A DNA stretch of 34,144 nucleotides. Origin: Firmicutes bacterium UBA5774. GTDB lineage: Bacteria; Bacillota; Clostridia; Peptostreptococcales; Anaerovoracaceae. Positions 1 through 8,766 of this stretch are shown piece by piece. Position numbers and translations under genes: made by a program. How positions within the stretch are numbered: position 1 is the stretch's first letter; every line of letters begins with the position of its first letter. Under the pieces are notes generated by a model. It was not told the origin of the DNA. It searched no databases and was given only the letters and a program-made list of their open reading frames with translations. The stretch lies in NCBI GenBank assembly GCA_002418625.1, contig DIEM01000016.1, forward strand, positions 489-34,632, in the 5' to 3' direction.

Positions 1-860
1 CGATCCTGACGGATAGCGGCGGATTTCAGGTATTCAGCCTTGGAGCCATGAGAAAGATCTCCGAAGAAGGAGTCAGATTCAAATCGCATATCGACGGGTC
101 AAGCCATATGCTGTCGCCGGAAAAAGCCATTGAAATTCAGAACGCTCTGGGGTCGGACATCATGATGGCGTTTGATGAATGCGCTCCATATCCGGCTGAC
201 CGGAATTATGTCCGCAATTCACTTGAAAGGACGACCAGATGGCTTGTCCGATGCAAGGAAGCGCACAAGGATACAGATCGGCAGGCGCTTTTTGGCATCA
301 TGCAGGGCGGCATGTACAAGGACCTTAGATATCAGAGCGCATCGGAAATAGTTGAGCTCGACCTCCCGGGATATGCCATAGGGGGGTTGAGTGTCGGAGA
401 ACCAAAGGAGCTGATGTATGAAGTGCTTGATTATTCGGTGGATTTCCTCCCTGAAGAAAAAGCCCGCTACTTGATGGGAGTCGGGACTCCGGATCATCTT
501 TTTGAAGGCGTCGCGCGTGGTATCGATATGTTTGACTGCGTTCTTCCGACTCGAATAGCCCGAAATGGAACCGCCATGACTTCGACGGGCCGGATCGTCA
601 TCAAGAACGCCGCATATGAAAAGGATTTTACGCCGCTGGATCACGCATGCGGCTGCTACACATGCCGCAATTATTCCAGAGCATATTTGAGGCATCTTTA
701 TAAATCAAACGAGATTTTATCCTCGATGCTTCTGACGAATCATAATCTTCATTTTTTGATAAAACTGATGGAGGGGATCCGGGAGTCGATTGAGACTGAC
801 AGCTTTGTGGAATTCAAGAACGATTTTTATTCAAAATACGGTTATGAGACCGATCGATAA
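1..860 (+). CDS. tgt: Queuine/preQ1 tRNA-guanine transglycosylase, 5' truncated by the window edge
   Basis: Exchanges guanine 34 of GUN-anticodon tRNAs for the queuosine precursor preQ1. The reading frame is open from base 3, before the first visible ATG at 48, so the gene enters from outside the window; roughly 85 to 90 N-terminal residues are missing by comparison with the E. coli enzyme. The first visible residues carry the substrate-binding motif TDSGGFQVFSLG. The nucleophile Asp lies in FDCVLPTR (codon at 534). The zinc site is the CxCxxC cluster in HACGCYTC plus a His about 25 residues on (LTNHNLHFL). The usual queA/tgt/yajC neighbourhood is not continued downstream, because metA follows after 26 nt. 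The family call is certain. Confidence 0.96.
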   Translation, partial: ILTDSGGFQVFSLGAMRKISEEGVRFKSHIDGSSHMLSPEKAIEIQNALGSDIMMAFDECAPYPADRNYVRNSLERTTRWLVRCKEAHKDTDRQALFGIMQGGMYKDLRYQSASEIVELDLPGYAIGGLSVGEPKELMYEVLDYSVDFLPEEKARYLMGVGTPDHLFEGVARGIDMFDCVLPTRIARNGTAMTSTGRIVIKNAAYEKDFTPLDHACGCYTCRNYSRAYLRHLYKSNEILSSMLLTNHNLHFLIKLMEGIRESIETDSFVEFKNDFYSKYGYETDR

Positions 861-886
861 AATAACGAATATCGGAGGACAGACAA

Positions 887-1813
887 ATGCCAATAGTAAT
901 ACCCAAAAATTTACCTGCCTATAAAACACTGAAAGAAGAAAATGTTTTCGTCATGGCGGAGAAAAGAGCAGAAAAGCAGGACATAAGGCCATTGCAGATC
1001 GCTATAGTCAACTTGATGCCGACAAAGGAGGTCACCGAGACCCAGTTGATCAGAATGCTTGCGAATACGCCGCTGCAGGTCGAATTGCACCTGCTCCACA
1101 TGGATACGCATGAATCAAAAAATACGGACAAGCTGCATCTTGAAAATTTTTACCAATCATACGAAGAGATCAAAACGCATAAGTTCGACGGCATGATCAT
1201 CACTGGAGCGCCGGTGGAATTCCTGCCGTTTGAAGAAGTGGATTATTGGGAAGAATTGAAGGAGCTCATGGAGTATACCAAGCATAATGTCTTCAGCACG
1301 ATGCATATTTGCTGGGGTGCGCAAGCCGGATTATATTATCATTATGGCATCAACAAATATGAGCTGCCTAAAAAACTCTTCGGTGTCTTTTCCCATACTG
1401 TAAAGGATACGAGGTCTGAATTGATGCGTGGCTTCGATGAAGTTTTTTACGCACCGCATTCACGCCATACCCAGGTAAGGAAAGAAGATATCAAAGCCGT
1501 GCCTGAACTTAAAATACTGGCCGAATCGGAGATTGCAGGCCCGCATATCATTGTTGCGAGGAACAAGAGGCAGATTTTCATACAAGGCCATGCGGAGTAT
1601 GACAAGGAAACGCTCAAGCTCGAATATGACCGCGATATCGCAAAGGGCATGGATATGAATGTACCGGATAATTATTACAAAAATGATGACCCATCAAAAT
1701 CGATCGTCGTGCGGTGGAAAGGACATGCCAACCTGTTCTTTGCGAATTGGCTGAATTATATCTATCAGGAAACACCATTTGATTTGAATAAGCTCAGCGA
1801 GCTGAAATGGTGA
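887..1813 (+). CDS. metA: Homoserine O-acyltransferase (MetA/HTS family), predicted to use acetyl-CoA
   Basis: Activates homoserine for methionine synthesis in the cytoplasm. The protein has 308 residues, the normal length. The nucleophile Cys142 lies in HICWGAQAG, and His235 and Glu237 lie in IQGHAEYD, so all three catalytic positions match E. coli numbering. Residue 111 is Glu (GAPVEFLPF). Published work on this family associates Glu111 with acetyl-CoA and Gly111 with succinyl-CoA, so I infer an acetyltransferase despite the common succinyltransferase label. A GGAGG site lies about 10 nt upstream of the ATG. The gene follows tgt by 26 nt with no terminator and precedes the rRNA methyltransferase closely, suggesting co-transcription. 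No partner sulfhydrylase is in the window. Confidence 0.95.
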   Translation: MPIVIPKNLPAYKTLKEENVFVMAEKRAEKQDIRPLQIAIVNLMPTKEVTETQLIRMLANTPLQVELHLLHMDTHESKNTDKLHLENFYQSYEEIKTHKFDGMIITGAPVEFLPFEEVDYWEELKELMEYTKHNVFSTMHICWGAQAGLYYHYGINKYELPKKLFGVFSHTVKDTRSELMRGFDEVFYAPHSRHTQVRKEDIKAVPELKILAESEIAGPHIIVARNKRQIFIQGHAEYDKETLKLEYDRDIAKGMDMNVPDNYYKNDDPSKSIVVRWKGHANLFFANWLNYIYQETPFDLNKLSELKW

Positions 1814-1837
1814 GGAACAAAGAGAAGGAGAATGATT

Positions 1838-2992
1838 GTGCCCATATGCAAACATTTCGGTATTTGCGGCGGATGCCTGTATCAGGATATCCCATACGAC
1901 CGTCAATTGGATTTAAAAAAGAGCGAAGCGCTTGGATTATTGGAGAATAAAAATATATATATCGGAGAATTCCTGGGAATAGAGGGCAGCGATAAACTGA
2001 CCGGCTACAGGAATAAAATGGAATATACTTTTGGCGATGAATTCAAGGGCGGCGAGATGACCTTGGGCATGCATAAGAAGAAGCATTACATGTCGATTGT
2101 AACGATCGACGAATGCCTGATCGTTGATGACGATTTTAACAGAATCGTTGCGAGCACCCTTGAATTTTTTAAAGAAATGGCGTATTCTCAATATAACAAG
2201 AAGTCGCATGCCGGATTCCAGAGAAACCTGATCGTCAGAAAGGGAGAACGGACCGGAGAGCTGCTGGTGAATCTGGTGACAACGTCCCAAGGCAAGCTGG
2301 CCGCAGATCTGTTCATTGACAGATTGCTTCATTTGGAATTGCAAAACAGGATCGTCGGGATCATTCATACCATAAATGATTCGATTTCTGATTTCGTTTA
2401 TGCCGACCGGATGGATATTCTGTATGGTAAAGATCATTATATGGAAGAGATCTCAGGCCTGCGCTTTAAAGTCAGCGCCTTCTCTTTCTTCCAGACAAAT
2501 GTACCGGCCATAGAAAAGCTGTATGACACAGCGCTCGGATTCATCGATGAGCTTCGGAATGCGACGGTTTTCGATCTGTACAGCGGCACAGGCACGATTG
2601 CCCAGACGGCAGCCAGGAAGGCCGGAACGGTCTATGGTTTCGAACTTGTTGATGAAGCTGTGCAGGCTGCCCGAATGAATACGGCAATGAACGGACTCGA
2701 TAATTGTTTCTTCGAAGCGGGAGATGTCCTGGATACTTTGCAGAAAATTGAAGAAAAGCCGGATGTGATCATTGTGGACCCTCCGAGGGCAGGTATTCAT
2801 CCGAAGACATTGAATAAAATACTGAACTATAGGGTCAAGCAAATAATTTATATATCATGCAATCCAAAAACATTGGCTGAAAATTTAGCTGTCATGCAGG
2901 ATTTCGGTTATCGGGCGGAAAAATTGAAGCTTTTTGACAATTTTCCGCATACGAAGCATATCGAAGCTGCTGTGGGACTGAGGTTGGAATGA
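1838..2992 (+). CDS. rlmD: 23S rRNA (uracil-5-)-methyltransferase, TrmA/RlmD family
   Basis: SAM-dependent m5U methyltransferase; Bacillota members of this family modify 23S rRNA U1939 and/or U747. The N-terminal cysteine cluster (Cys4, Cys10, Cys13 and a later Cys93) fits the family's iron-sulfur site. The SAM-binding motif is FDLYSGTGTIAQ, followed by VDPPRAGIHP and the catalytic Cys in ISCNPKTLAEN. At 384 residues it lacks the N-terminal TRAM domain found in longer relatives. I chose GTG 1838 because the AAGGAG site at 1825-1830 sits 7 nt before it; ATG 1832 would leave only one base of spacing but is the alternative. The stop overlaps the glgB start (ATGA), implying translational coupling. 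Exact target base is inferred, not visible. Confidence 0.9.
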   Translation: MPICKHFGICGGCLYQDIPYDRQLDLKKSEALGLLENKNIYIGEFLGIEGSDKLTGYRNKMEYTFGDEFKGGEMTLGMHKKKHYMSIVTIDECLIVDDDFNRIVASTLEFFKEMAYSQYNKKSHAGFQRNLIVRKGERTGELLVNLVTTSQGKLAADLFIDRLLHLELQNRIVGIIHTINDSISDFVYADRMDILYGKDHYMEEISGLRFKVSAFSFFQTNVPAIEKLYDTALGFIDELRNATVFDLYSGTGTIAQTAARKAGTVYGFELVDEAVQAARMNTAMNGLDNCFFEAGDVLDTLQKIEEKPDVIIVDPPRAGIHPKTLNKILNYRVKQIIYISCNPKTLAENLAVMQDFGYRAEKLKLFDNFPHTKHIEAAVGLRLE

Positions 2993-4881
2993 TGAAAAAA
3001 AAGCTGGATCTGCCAATTTACTTATTTCATCAGGGAACAGCGGAGCGGGCCCATGATTTGATGGGAGCCCACAAAGCTGTGAACGGCGATACGGAAGGCT
3101 ATGTTTTCCGGGTATGGGCACCGCATGCCGAGGCAGCGTATGTCTATGGGGATTTCAACGGATGGGCCAAAAGGACGCATCCGCTGCAGCGGGTCACGGA
3201 GAAAGGCATCTGGGAATTATTCGTGCCCGGTATAGTCGAATATACAAAATATAAATACCTGCTCGAAGACAAGCACGGCCGGACCCATGAAAAAGCGGAC
3301 CCTTATGGATATCACATGGAAACCAGACCGGCCACATCATCCATCACCTTCGATCTTGAGGGATATGAATGGCAGGACAGCAACTGGATGGCCTATCGCA
3401 AGGGAGTAGTTCCATACAGTTCCCCCATGAATATCTATGAGATCCATGCCGGATCGTGGCGCTGCTATCAGGATGGCAACCATTTTGATTATGTCAAGCT
3501 GGCGGAGGAGCTGGTTCCCTATGTCAAGGAGATGGGGTATACCCATGTTGAAATGATGCCTCTGGCGGAATATCCGTATGACGGTTCCTGGGGTTATCAG
3601 GTTATCGGCTATTTCGCGCCGACTTCAAGATATGGCACGCCCAAGGATTTCATGAAGTTCATCGATATCTGCCATCAGAATGGCATTGGTGTGATCCTGG
3701 ACTGGGTACCCGGCCATTTTCCGAAAGATTCCAACGGTCTGTATAAATTCGACGGCAGCAGCTGCTACGAGTATTCCGATCCCTACAAAAGCGAGCATAA
3801 ATCCTGGGGTACCATGGTATTCGACTGGGGCAGGAATGAAGTGCAGAGCTTTCTTGTTTCCAATGCGATCTATTGGCTTGATGTCTATCATATAGACGGT
3901 TTGCGCATCGATGCGGCGGCCTCGATGCTTTATCTGGATTATGGAAGGAACTCCGGCGAATGGCGGCCAAATCATTATGGGGGGAATGAGAATCTTGAGG
4001 CCATTGCGTTTTTTCGTTCCTTGAACAGCGCAGTCTTCAAGAATTTTCCCGACGCGCTGATGATCGCCGAAGAATCGACTGCATGGCCTATGGTAACCAA
4101 ACCCGCCTATATCGGAGGACTGGGTTTCAATTTCAAATGGAACATGGGCTGGATGAACGATACGCTCGAATATATGAAATATGATCCCGTCTATAGGAAA
4201 TACAGGCACGATGCCTTGACCTTCTCGCTTACCTACGCCTTTTCTGAAAATTTTGTCCTGCCGCTCTCTCATGACGAAGTCGTTCATATGAAGGGTTCGC
4301 TTCTGAATAAAATGCCCGGCGGTTACGAGGAGAAATTTGCCGGCCTGCGCTGCTATCTGGCATATATGATGGCGCATCCGGGTAAAAAACTGCTTTTTAT
4401 GGGCGGAGAATTCGGACAGTTCGCGGAATGGAACTTCGATACTGAACTGGACTGGAATCTGCTGGATTATGAGATGCATCGAAAAATCAAGGATTTCAAC
4501 GCCGATCTGAATCACGTCTACCTCCGAAACAGTGAATTCTGGGAACTGGATGACAGGTGGGAAGGCTTCGGATGGATCTCCCATGAGGACTATGAACAGA
4601 ATATCATTGCATTCAGAAGGATAAACAGCAACGGAGAAGACATCACGGCTATTTTTAATTTCGCACCCGCTTACAGGGAGAATTATGTATTGGGGATATC
4701 GGCTCCGGGCGAATATCAGGTTTTGATGAACAGCGATGAAGTCAGGTACGGAGGCACCGGAGCCTGGCTTGGAGAATTAACGGCCAATGAAGCGGGGGCA
4801 CATGGATACTCTTATTCGATTTCTGTCAACCTGCCGCCAATGGCGGCTCTTTATATAAAAAAACGGCTCAGTTTTAGATAG
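2989..4881 (+). CDS. glgB: 1,4-alpha-glucan (glycogen) branching enzyme, GH13
   Basis: Cuts alpha-1,4 glucan and re-attaches the piece as an alpha-1,6 branch during glycogen synthesis. The protein has 630 residues, normal for the family. An N-terminal CBM48-type beta domain (about residues 30-120, VFRVWAPHAE and YVYGDFNGW) precedes the GH13 barrel. The catalytic residues are Asp308 (GLRIDAAASM), Glu361 (IAEEST) and Asp429 (LSHDEVVH). A C-terminal beta domain follows. The start overlaps the stop of the rRNA methyltransferase by 4 nt; ATG 2992 directly after is an equally possible start. It is the first gene of the glgBCDAP run and has no visible promoter of its own. Confidence 0.97.
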   Translation: MMKKKLDLPIYLFHQGTAERAHDLMGAHKAVNGDTEGYVFRVWAPHAEAAYVYGDFNGWAKRTHPLQRVTEKGIWELFVPGIVEYTKYKYLLEDKHGRTHEKADPYGYHMETRPATSSITFDLEGYEWQDSNWMAYRKGVVPYSSPMNIYEIHAGSWRCYQDGNHFDYVKLAEELVPYVKEMGYTHVEMMPLAEYPYDGSWGYQVIGYFAPTSRYGTPKDFMKFIDICHQNGIGVILDWVPGHFPKDSNGLYKFDGSSCYEYSDPYKSEHKSWGTMVFDWGRNEVQSFLVSNAIYWLDVYHIDGLRIDAAASMLYLDYGRNSGEWRPNHYGGNENLEAIAFFRSLNSAVFKNFPDALMIAEESTAWPMVTKPAYIGGLGFNFKWNMGWMNDTLEYMKYDPVYRKYRHDALTFSLTYAFSENFVLPLSHDEVVHMKGSLLNKMPGGYEEKFAGLRCYLAYMMAHPGKKLLFMGGEFGQFAEWNFDTELDWNLLDYEMHRKIKDFNADLNHVYLRNSEFWELDDRWEGFGWISHEDYEQNIIAFRRINSNGEDITAIFNFAPAYRENYVLGISAPGEYQVLMNSDEVRYGGTGAWLGELTANEAGAHGYSYSISVNLPPMAALYIKKRLSFR

Positions 4882-4893
4882 GAGGGGGTACAC

Positions 4894-6123
4894 ATGATCT
4901 ATACGCAGAAAAAGGAAATGATCGCGATGCTTCTTGCGGGCGGCCAGGGAAGCCGGCTCGGTGTCCTGACGAAACATATTGCCAAGCCCGCGGTGCCCTA
5001 TGGCGGAAAATATAGGATCATTGATTTCACCTTGTCCAACTGCATCAATTCCGGTATTGATACCATAGGGGTACTGACGCAGTATCAGCCGCTTGAGCTC
5101 AATGCATACATCGGCAATGGACAGCCGTGGGATCTCGACCGTATCAGCGGAGGCGTCAGCATCCTTCCTCCCTATGTCAAAGGCAAGCAGGGAGAATGGT
5201 ACAAAGGCACCGCCAACGCCATTTACCAGAATATGAATTTCATACAAATGTTCGATCCCGAATATGTTTTGGTTCTGTCCGGAGATCATGTCTATAAAAT
5301 GAATTATGAGCTGATGCTGGATTTTCATAAACAAAATAACGCGGACTGCACGATTGCCGTCATACAGGTGCCTTATGAAGAAGCCGGCAGATTTGGCATC
5401 ATGATGACCTATGACGACTTCAGGATCTATGACTTCGAAGAAAAACCAAACGAACCAAAGAACAATCTTGCTTCGATGGGCGTCTATATTTTCAACTGGC
5501 AAAAGCTCAAGGATTACCTCATCCTGGACGAACAGGACAAGGACTCGGACAAGGACTTCGGTAAAAATGTCATTCCGGCAATGCTCCGCAACGGAGAGCG
5601 CATGTTTGCGTATAAATATGGAGGCTATTGGAAGGATGTAGGAACAATCGAATCTCTATGGGAGGCGAATATGGATATTCTCGACCCGGAGGTTCCGCTG
5701 AAGCTCAATGATCCTCCATGGACGGTCTATGCCAGGAATATGTGCCAGCCGCCTCAGTACGTGGGACGTGACGCCAAATTATGCAATTCCACCATAACGG
5801 AAGGTTGCCTGATCAATGGCGACATTGACAACAGTATCGTATTTCCGGCCGTAACGATTGGAAAGAACACCGTTATCAGCAACTCGATCATCATGCCTAA
5901 TGTCATGATCGGTGAGGGCGCAGTAGTCGAATACGCCATAATAGGGGAAAATGCCATAGTGGGTTCCGGAACCCGGATCGGAGTCATCGACCATGAGCGG
6001 CTTTTAGGTGCGCACAGGGAAATCACCGTTGTTGGTCCGAATGTCACTGTCGGTAGCAATTTGATCATCAAGGCCGGCGATATGATCGAAAATGATCTGG
6101 CAGGAAAGGAGATGCAGGCATGA
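4894..6123 (+). CDS. glgC: Glucose-1-phosphate adenylyltransferase, catalytic subunit
   Basis: Makes ADP-glucose from glucose-1-phosphate and ATP, the committed step of glycogen synthesis. The protein has 409 residues. The nucleotidyltransferase signature LAGGQGSRLGVLT is intact near the N-terminus, followed by KPAVPYGGKYRIIDF, GTANAIYQN, LSGDHVYKM, FEEKP and YWKDVGTIESLWEAN. The C-terminal third is a left-handed beta-helix with isoleucine-rich hexapeptide repeats. A strong AGGAGGGGG site precedes the ATG. The gene overlaps glgD by ATGA, so the two subunits are probably made in fixed proportion, as in Bacillus where GlgC and GlgD form a complex. A 12-bp tandem duplication lies at 5535-5558. 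Confidence 0.97.
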   Translation: MIYTQKKEMIAMLLAGGQGSRLGVLTKHIAKPAVPYGGKYRIIDFTLSNCINSGIDTIGVLTQYQPLELNAYIGNGQPWDLDRISGGVSILPPYVKGKQGEWYKGTANAIYQNMNFIQMFDPEYVLVLSGDHVYKMNYELMLDFHKQNNADCTIAVIQVPYEEAGRFGIMMTYDDFRIYDFEEKPNEPKNNLASMGVYIFNWQKLKDYLILDEQDKDSDKDFGKNVIPAMLRNGERMFAYKYGGYWKDVGTIESLWEANMDILDPEVPLKLNDPPWTVYARNMCQPPQYVGRDAKLCNSTITEGCLINGDIDNSIVFPAVTIGKNTVISNSIIMPNVMIGEGAVVEYAIIGENAIVGSGTRIGVIDHERLLGAHREITVVGPNVTVGSNLIIKAGDMIENDLAGKEMQA

Positions 6124-7286
6124 ACGCATTGGGAGTCATTTTAGCGTATGTGGAACAGGACAACATGAGGGAGCTGACGAAGCTCAGAACGATGGCATCT
6201 CTGCCTATTGGAGGAAAATATCGCATGATCGATTTTTTTCTTTCAAATTTCGTTAATAACGGCATACACGATGTCATGATCATTACGAAAAGCAATTTTC
6301 ATTCCCTGATCGACCATGTCGGAGCCGGAAAGGAATGGGATCTTACGAGGAAAAGAGGGGGATTGAGAATACTGACGCCTTTTCAAGCGCCCGACAGACA
6401 GGAAAAGGAAGTATACAGCACGACAATAGAAGCATTGGCGAGCAATATGCATGCCATTAAAAGATCTCTTGCCGAGTATGTCATACTGACCAGATGCAAC
6501 GTCATATGCGACATAGATTATCAGGATCTGCTGGAGCAGCATATCAGGACCGGCGCGGACATGACGGCTGTCTATACAAACTATACAGACGAGGACAGGG
6601 TACTGCCTATTGAAACACCGATATTTACGGTATCGGATTCAGGCAGGATCGTCGATGTCAAGGTCTATTCACCGGAAAAGGGAAGACGCGCCGAGGATAT
6701 CAGGACAAGACCGGCAGAGAGGCCAAGCTGTGAAAAAGGCTGCGGCATGGGAATTTTCGTAATACGAAAGTCGCTGCTTGAATCGCTCATAGCAGATTCG
6801 ATGGCTTATGGAAGGGTCCATTTCTATCGCGATGTGCTCCTGAGGCTTGTCGGATATCTGAACATACAGGGTTATGAATATAAGAAACACTTCATAGGCA
6901 TCGATTCCATAGCCACTTATCTTAAAGCAAATATGGATCTTTTGAAAAAGGAGGTGCGGGATCAGGTGTTCGAAGATGTGATATATACTAAGGTAAAGGA
7001 CAGTGTGCCGACGGAATATATCGCCGGATGCCATGTCAGCAATTCCCTGATTTCGGATGGATGCTGGATCGAAGGAACGATTGAAAATTGTGTACTGTCC
7101 AGAGGCGTCAGGATCGGCCGGGGATCGGTGCTGCGGAATTGCGTCGTTATGCAGAATACGACTATCATGAATAATGTGGAACTGGACCATGTGATACTCG
7201 ACAAGGATGTGATCGTCAGGGACGACAGAAAAATCGCGGGGCATGAAACCTTTCCCGTCGTTATAGAAAAAGCAAGCATCGTTTGA
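6120..7286 (+). CDS. glgD: Glucose-1-phosphate adenylyltransferase regulatory subunit GlgD
   Basis: GlgC paralogue that modulates the catalytic subunit. It has 388 residues with the same two-domain plan: nucleotidyltransferase fold (SLPIGGKYRMIDFFLSN) and C-terminal beta-helix (ENCVLSRGVRIGRGSVL). The catalytic GGxGxRL loop is missing; the N-terminus reads VILAYVEQDNMRELTKLRT, so it should not turn over substrate by itself. This loss is typical of GlgD. It is translationally coupled to glgC through the ATGA overlap at 6120-6123 and followed after 29 nt by glgA. Confidence 0.95.
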   Translation: MNALGVILAYVEQDNMRELTKLRTMASLPIGGKYRMIDFFLSNFVNNGIHDVMIITKSNFHSLIDHVGAGKEWDLTRKRGGLRILTPFQAPDRQEKEVYSTTIEALASNMHAIKRSLAEYVILTRCNVICDIDYQDLLEQHIRTGADMTAVYTNYTDEDRVLPIETPIFTVSDSGRIVDVKVYSPEKGRRAEDIRTRPAERPSCEKGCGMGIFVIRKSLLESLIADSMAYGRVHFYRDVLLRLVGYLNIQGYEYKKHFIGIDSIATYLKANMDLLKKEVRDQVFEDVIYTKVKDSVPTEYIAGCHVSNSLISDGCWIEGTIENCVLSRGVRIGRGSVLRNCVVMQNTTIMNNVELDHVILDKDVIVRDDRKIAGHETFPVVIEKASIV

Positions 7287-7315
7287 AATTTTGGGATTCG
7301 ATATGAGGGGAAAAT

Positions 7316-8737
7316 ATGAAAATACTATTTGTCAGCACTGAAGCCGAGCCATTCGCCAAAAGCGGGGGGCTTGGAGATGTTGTCGGCTCTTTGCCTAAAC
7401 AGTTGAAGAACAGAAAAGCCGATGCGAGAGTCATACTGCCCTTATATAAATCGATCAAGAGAAGATTCGCAGGGGATCTCAACTTTATAGGAGAGATTAC
7501 GGTCACCCTGTCATGGCGCCGGCAGTACTGCGGATTATTTTCCATTGAAGACAATGGGATCCTTTATTATTTTGTGGATAATGAGCAGTATTTCGGAAGG
7601 GACGCGTATTATGGATACTACGATGATGGGGAACGTTTTGCGTATTTCTCCAAAGCGGTCCTGGAACTCTTAAAAATCATGGAATTCAAGCCGGATATCC
7701 TTCACTGCAATGAATGGCAGACCGCTATGATCCCGGTATATCTCAAGTCGGTTTACAAGAATGATGATTTTTATCGACCGGTCAGATCGGTATTTACGAT
7801 TCATAATATTGAATACCAGGGCAAATTTGATACTGCTGTTGCGCAGGATATCATAGGACTCCCCATTGGAGATCTTCCCCTGATCGAATTAAATGGCATG
7901 GTAAATATGATGAAGGGCGCCATCATTTGCTGCGACAGGCTGACAACCGTCAGCGAAAGTTATTCCAGGGAACTGAAGGATCCGTATTTTGCCCATGGAC
8001 TGGATGGTGTGATCAGGGATAACGACTTTAAATTAATCGGGATCATCAACGGGATAGATTACGAGAAATTCGACCCTGCTACCGATAGAGTGATTTATGC
8101 GAATTATAATGGCCGAACGATAGATAAGAAATTGGTCAATAAAGCGGCTCTGCAGGAACAGATGGGACTTCGGATCGATCCGGACATTCCGATGATCGGC
8201 ATGGTTGGGCGGATGGTGGCGCACAAAGGCATGGATTTGGTGAAAAACAGTTTTACTGGTATCATGGAGGAAAATGTTCAATTTGTCGTGCTGGGTACCG
8301 GAGATGAGGAATATAAGCATTTTTTTACGCACAAAGCCCATGAATATAAGGGTAAAGTAGCCGCTTCCATTCATTTTTCAACAGATATGGCCAATAAGAT
8401 CTACGCGGCTTCGGATATGTTTTTAATGCCTTCAAAAAGTGAGCCCTGCGGTGTTGCCCAGATGATTGCCCTGCGTTACGGGACGATTCCGATCGTCAGA
8501 AAAACAGGTGGACTGCGCGATAGTATTTTGACCTTTGATTCCGAAAGCGGAACGGGCAACGGCATCACTTTCGACGATTATTCTGAAAATGCCATGATGA
8601 ACGCTATCAGACAGGCATTGGATTATTATCAGGAAAAGAAAATGTGGAAAAAGTTGGTCTCCAATGCGCTTCGCTCAGATTTTTCATGGAAGAAATCGGC
8701 GGCAAAATACATGGAGCTGTACAAATCGCTGATATGA
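7316..8737 (+). CDS. glgA: Glycogen synthase (ADP-glucose), GT5
   Basis: Transfers glucose from ADP-glucose to the growing alpha-1,4 glucan. The protein has 473 residues. The N-terminal ADP-glucose-binding motif contains Lys15 (EPFAKSGGLGDVVGSLP). The C-terminal Rossmann domain has GMVGRMVAHKGMDLV and the conserved SEPCGVAQMIALRYG followed by KTGGLRDS. The start is supported by GAGGGG 6 nt upstream of the ATG. It lies between glgD and glgP and completes the synthesis side of the operon. Confidence 0.97.
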   Translation: MKILFVSTEAEPFAKSGGLGDVVGSLPKQLKNRKADARVILPLYKSIKRRFAGDLNFIGEITVTLSWRRQYCGLFSIEDNGILYYFVDNEQYFGRDAYYGYYDDGERFAYFSKAVLELLKIMEFKPDILHCNEWQTAMIPVYLKSVYKNDDFYRPVRSVFTIHNIEYQGKFDTAVAQDIIGLPIGDLPLIELNGMVNMMKGAIICCDRLTTVSESYSRELKDPYFAHGLDGVIRDNDFKLIGIINGIDYEKFDPATDRVIYANYNGRTIDKKLVNKAALQEQMGLRIDPDIPMIGMVGRMVAHKGMDLVKNSFTGIMEENVQFVVLGTGDEEYKHFFTHKAHEYKGKVAASIHFSTDMANKIYAASDMFLMPSKSEPCGVAQMIALRYGTIPIVRKTGGLRDSILTFDSESGTGNGITFDDYSENAMMNAIRQALDYYQEKKMWKKLVSNALRSDFSWKKSAAKYMELYKSLI

Positions 8738-8766
8738 TCATTAATTCAAAAACCGGGGGGATAGAG

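Noticed and set aside
3625..4584. 319-codon open frame on the minus strand inside glgB
   Set aside because: Fully antisense to a gene with intact catalytic motifs; the translation shows no recognisable domain and no ribosome site.
4777..5502. 241-codon minus-strand frame across the glgB/glgC junction
   Set aside because: Antisense shadow of two certain genes.
8644..8766. Longer glgP N-terminus overlapping glgA
   Set aside because: The extra 41 residues lie in the glgA end in another frame and the internal ATG gives the family-standard start.
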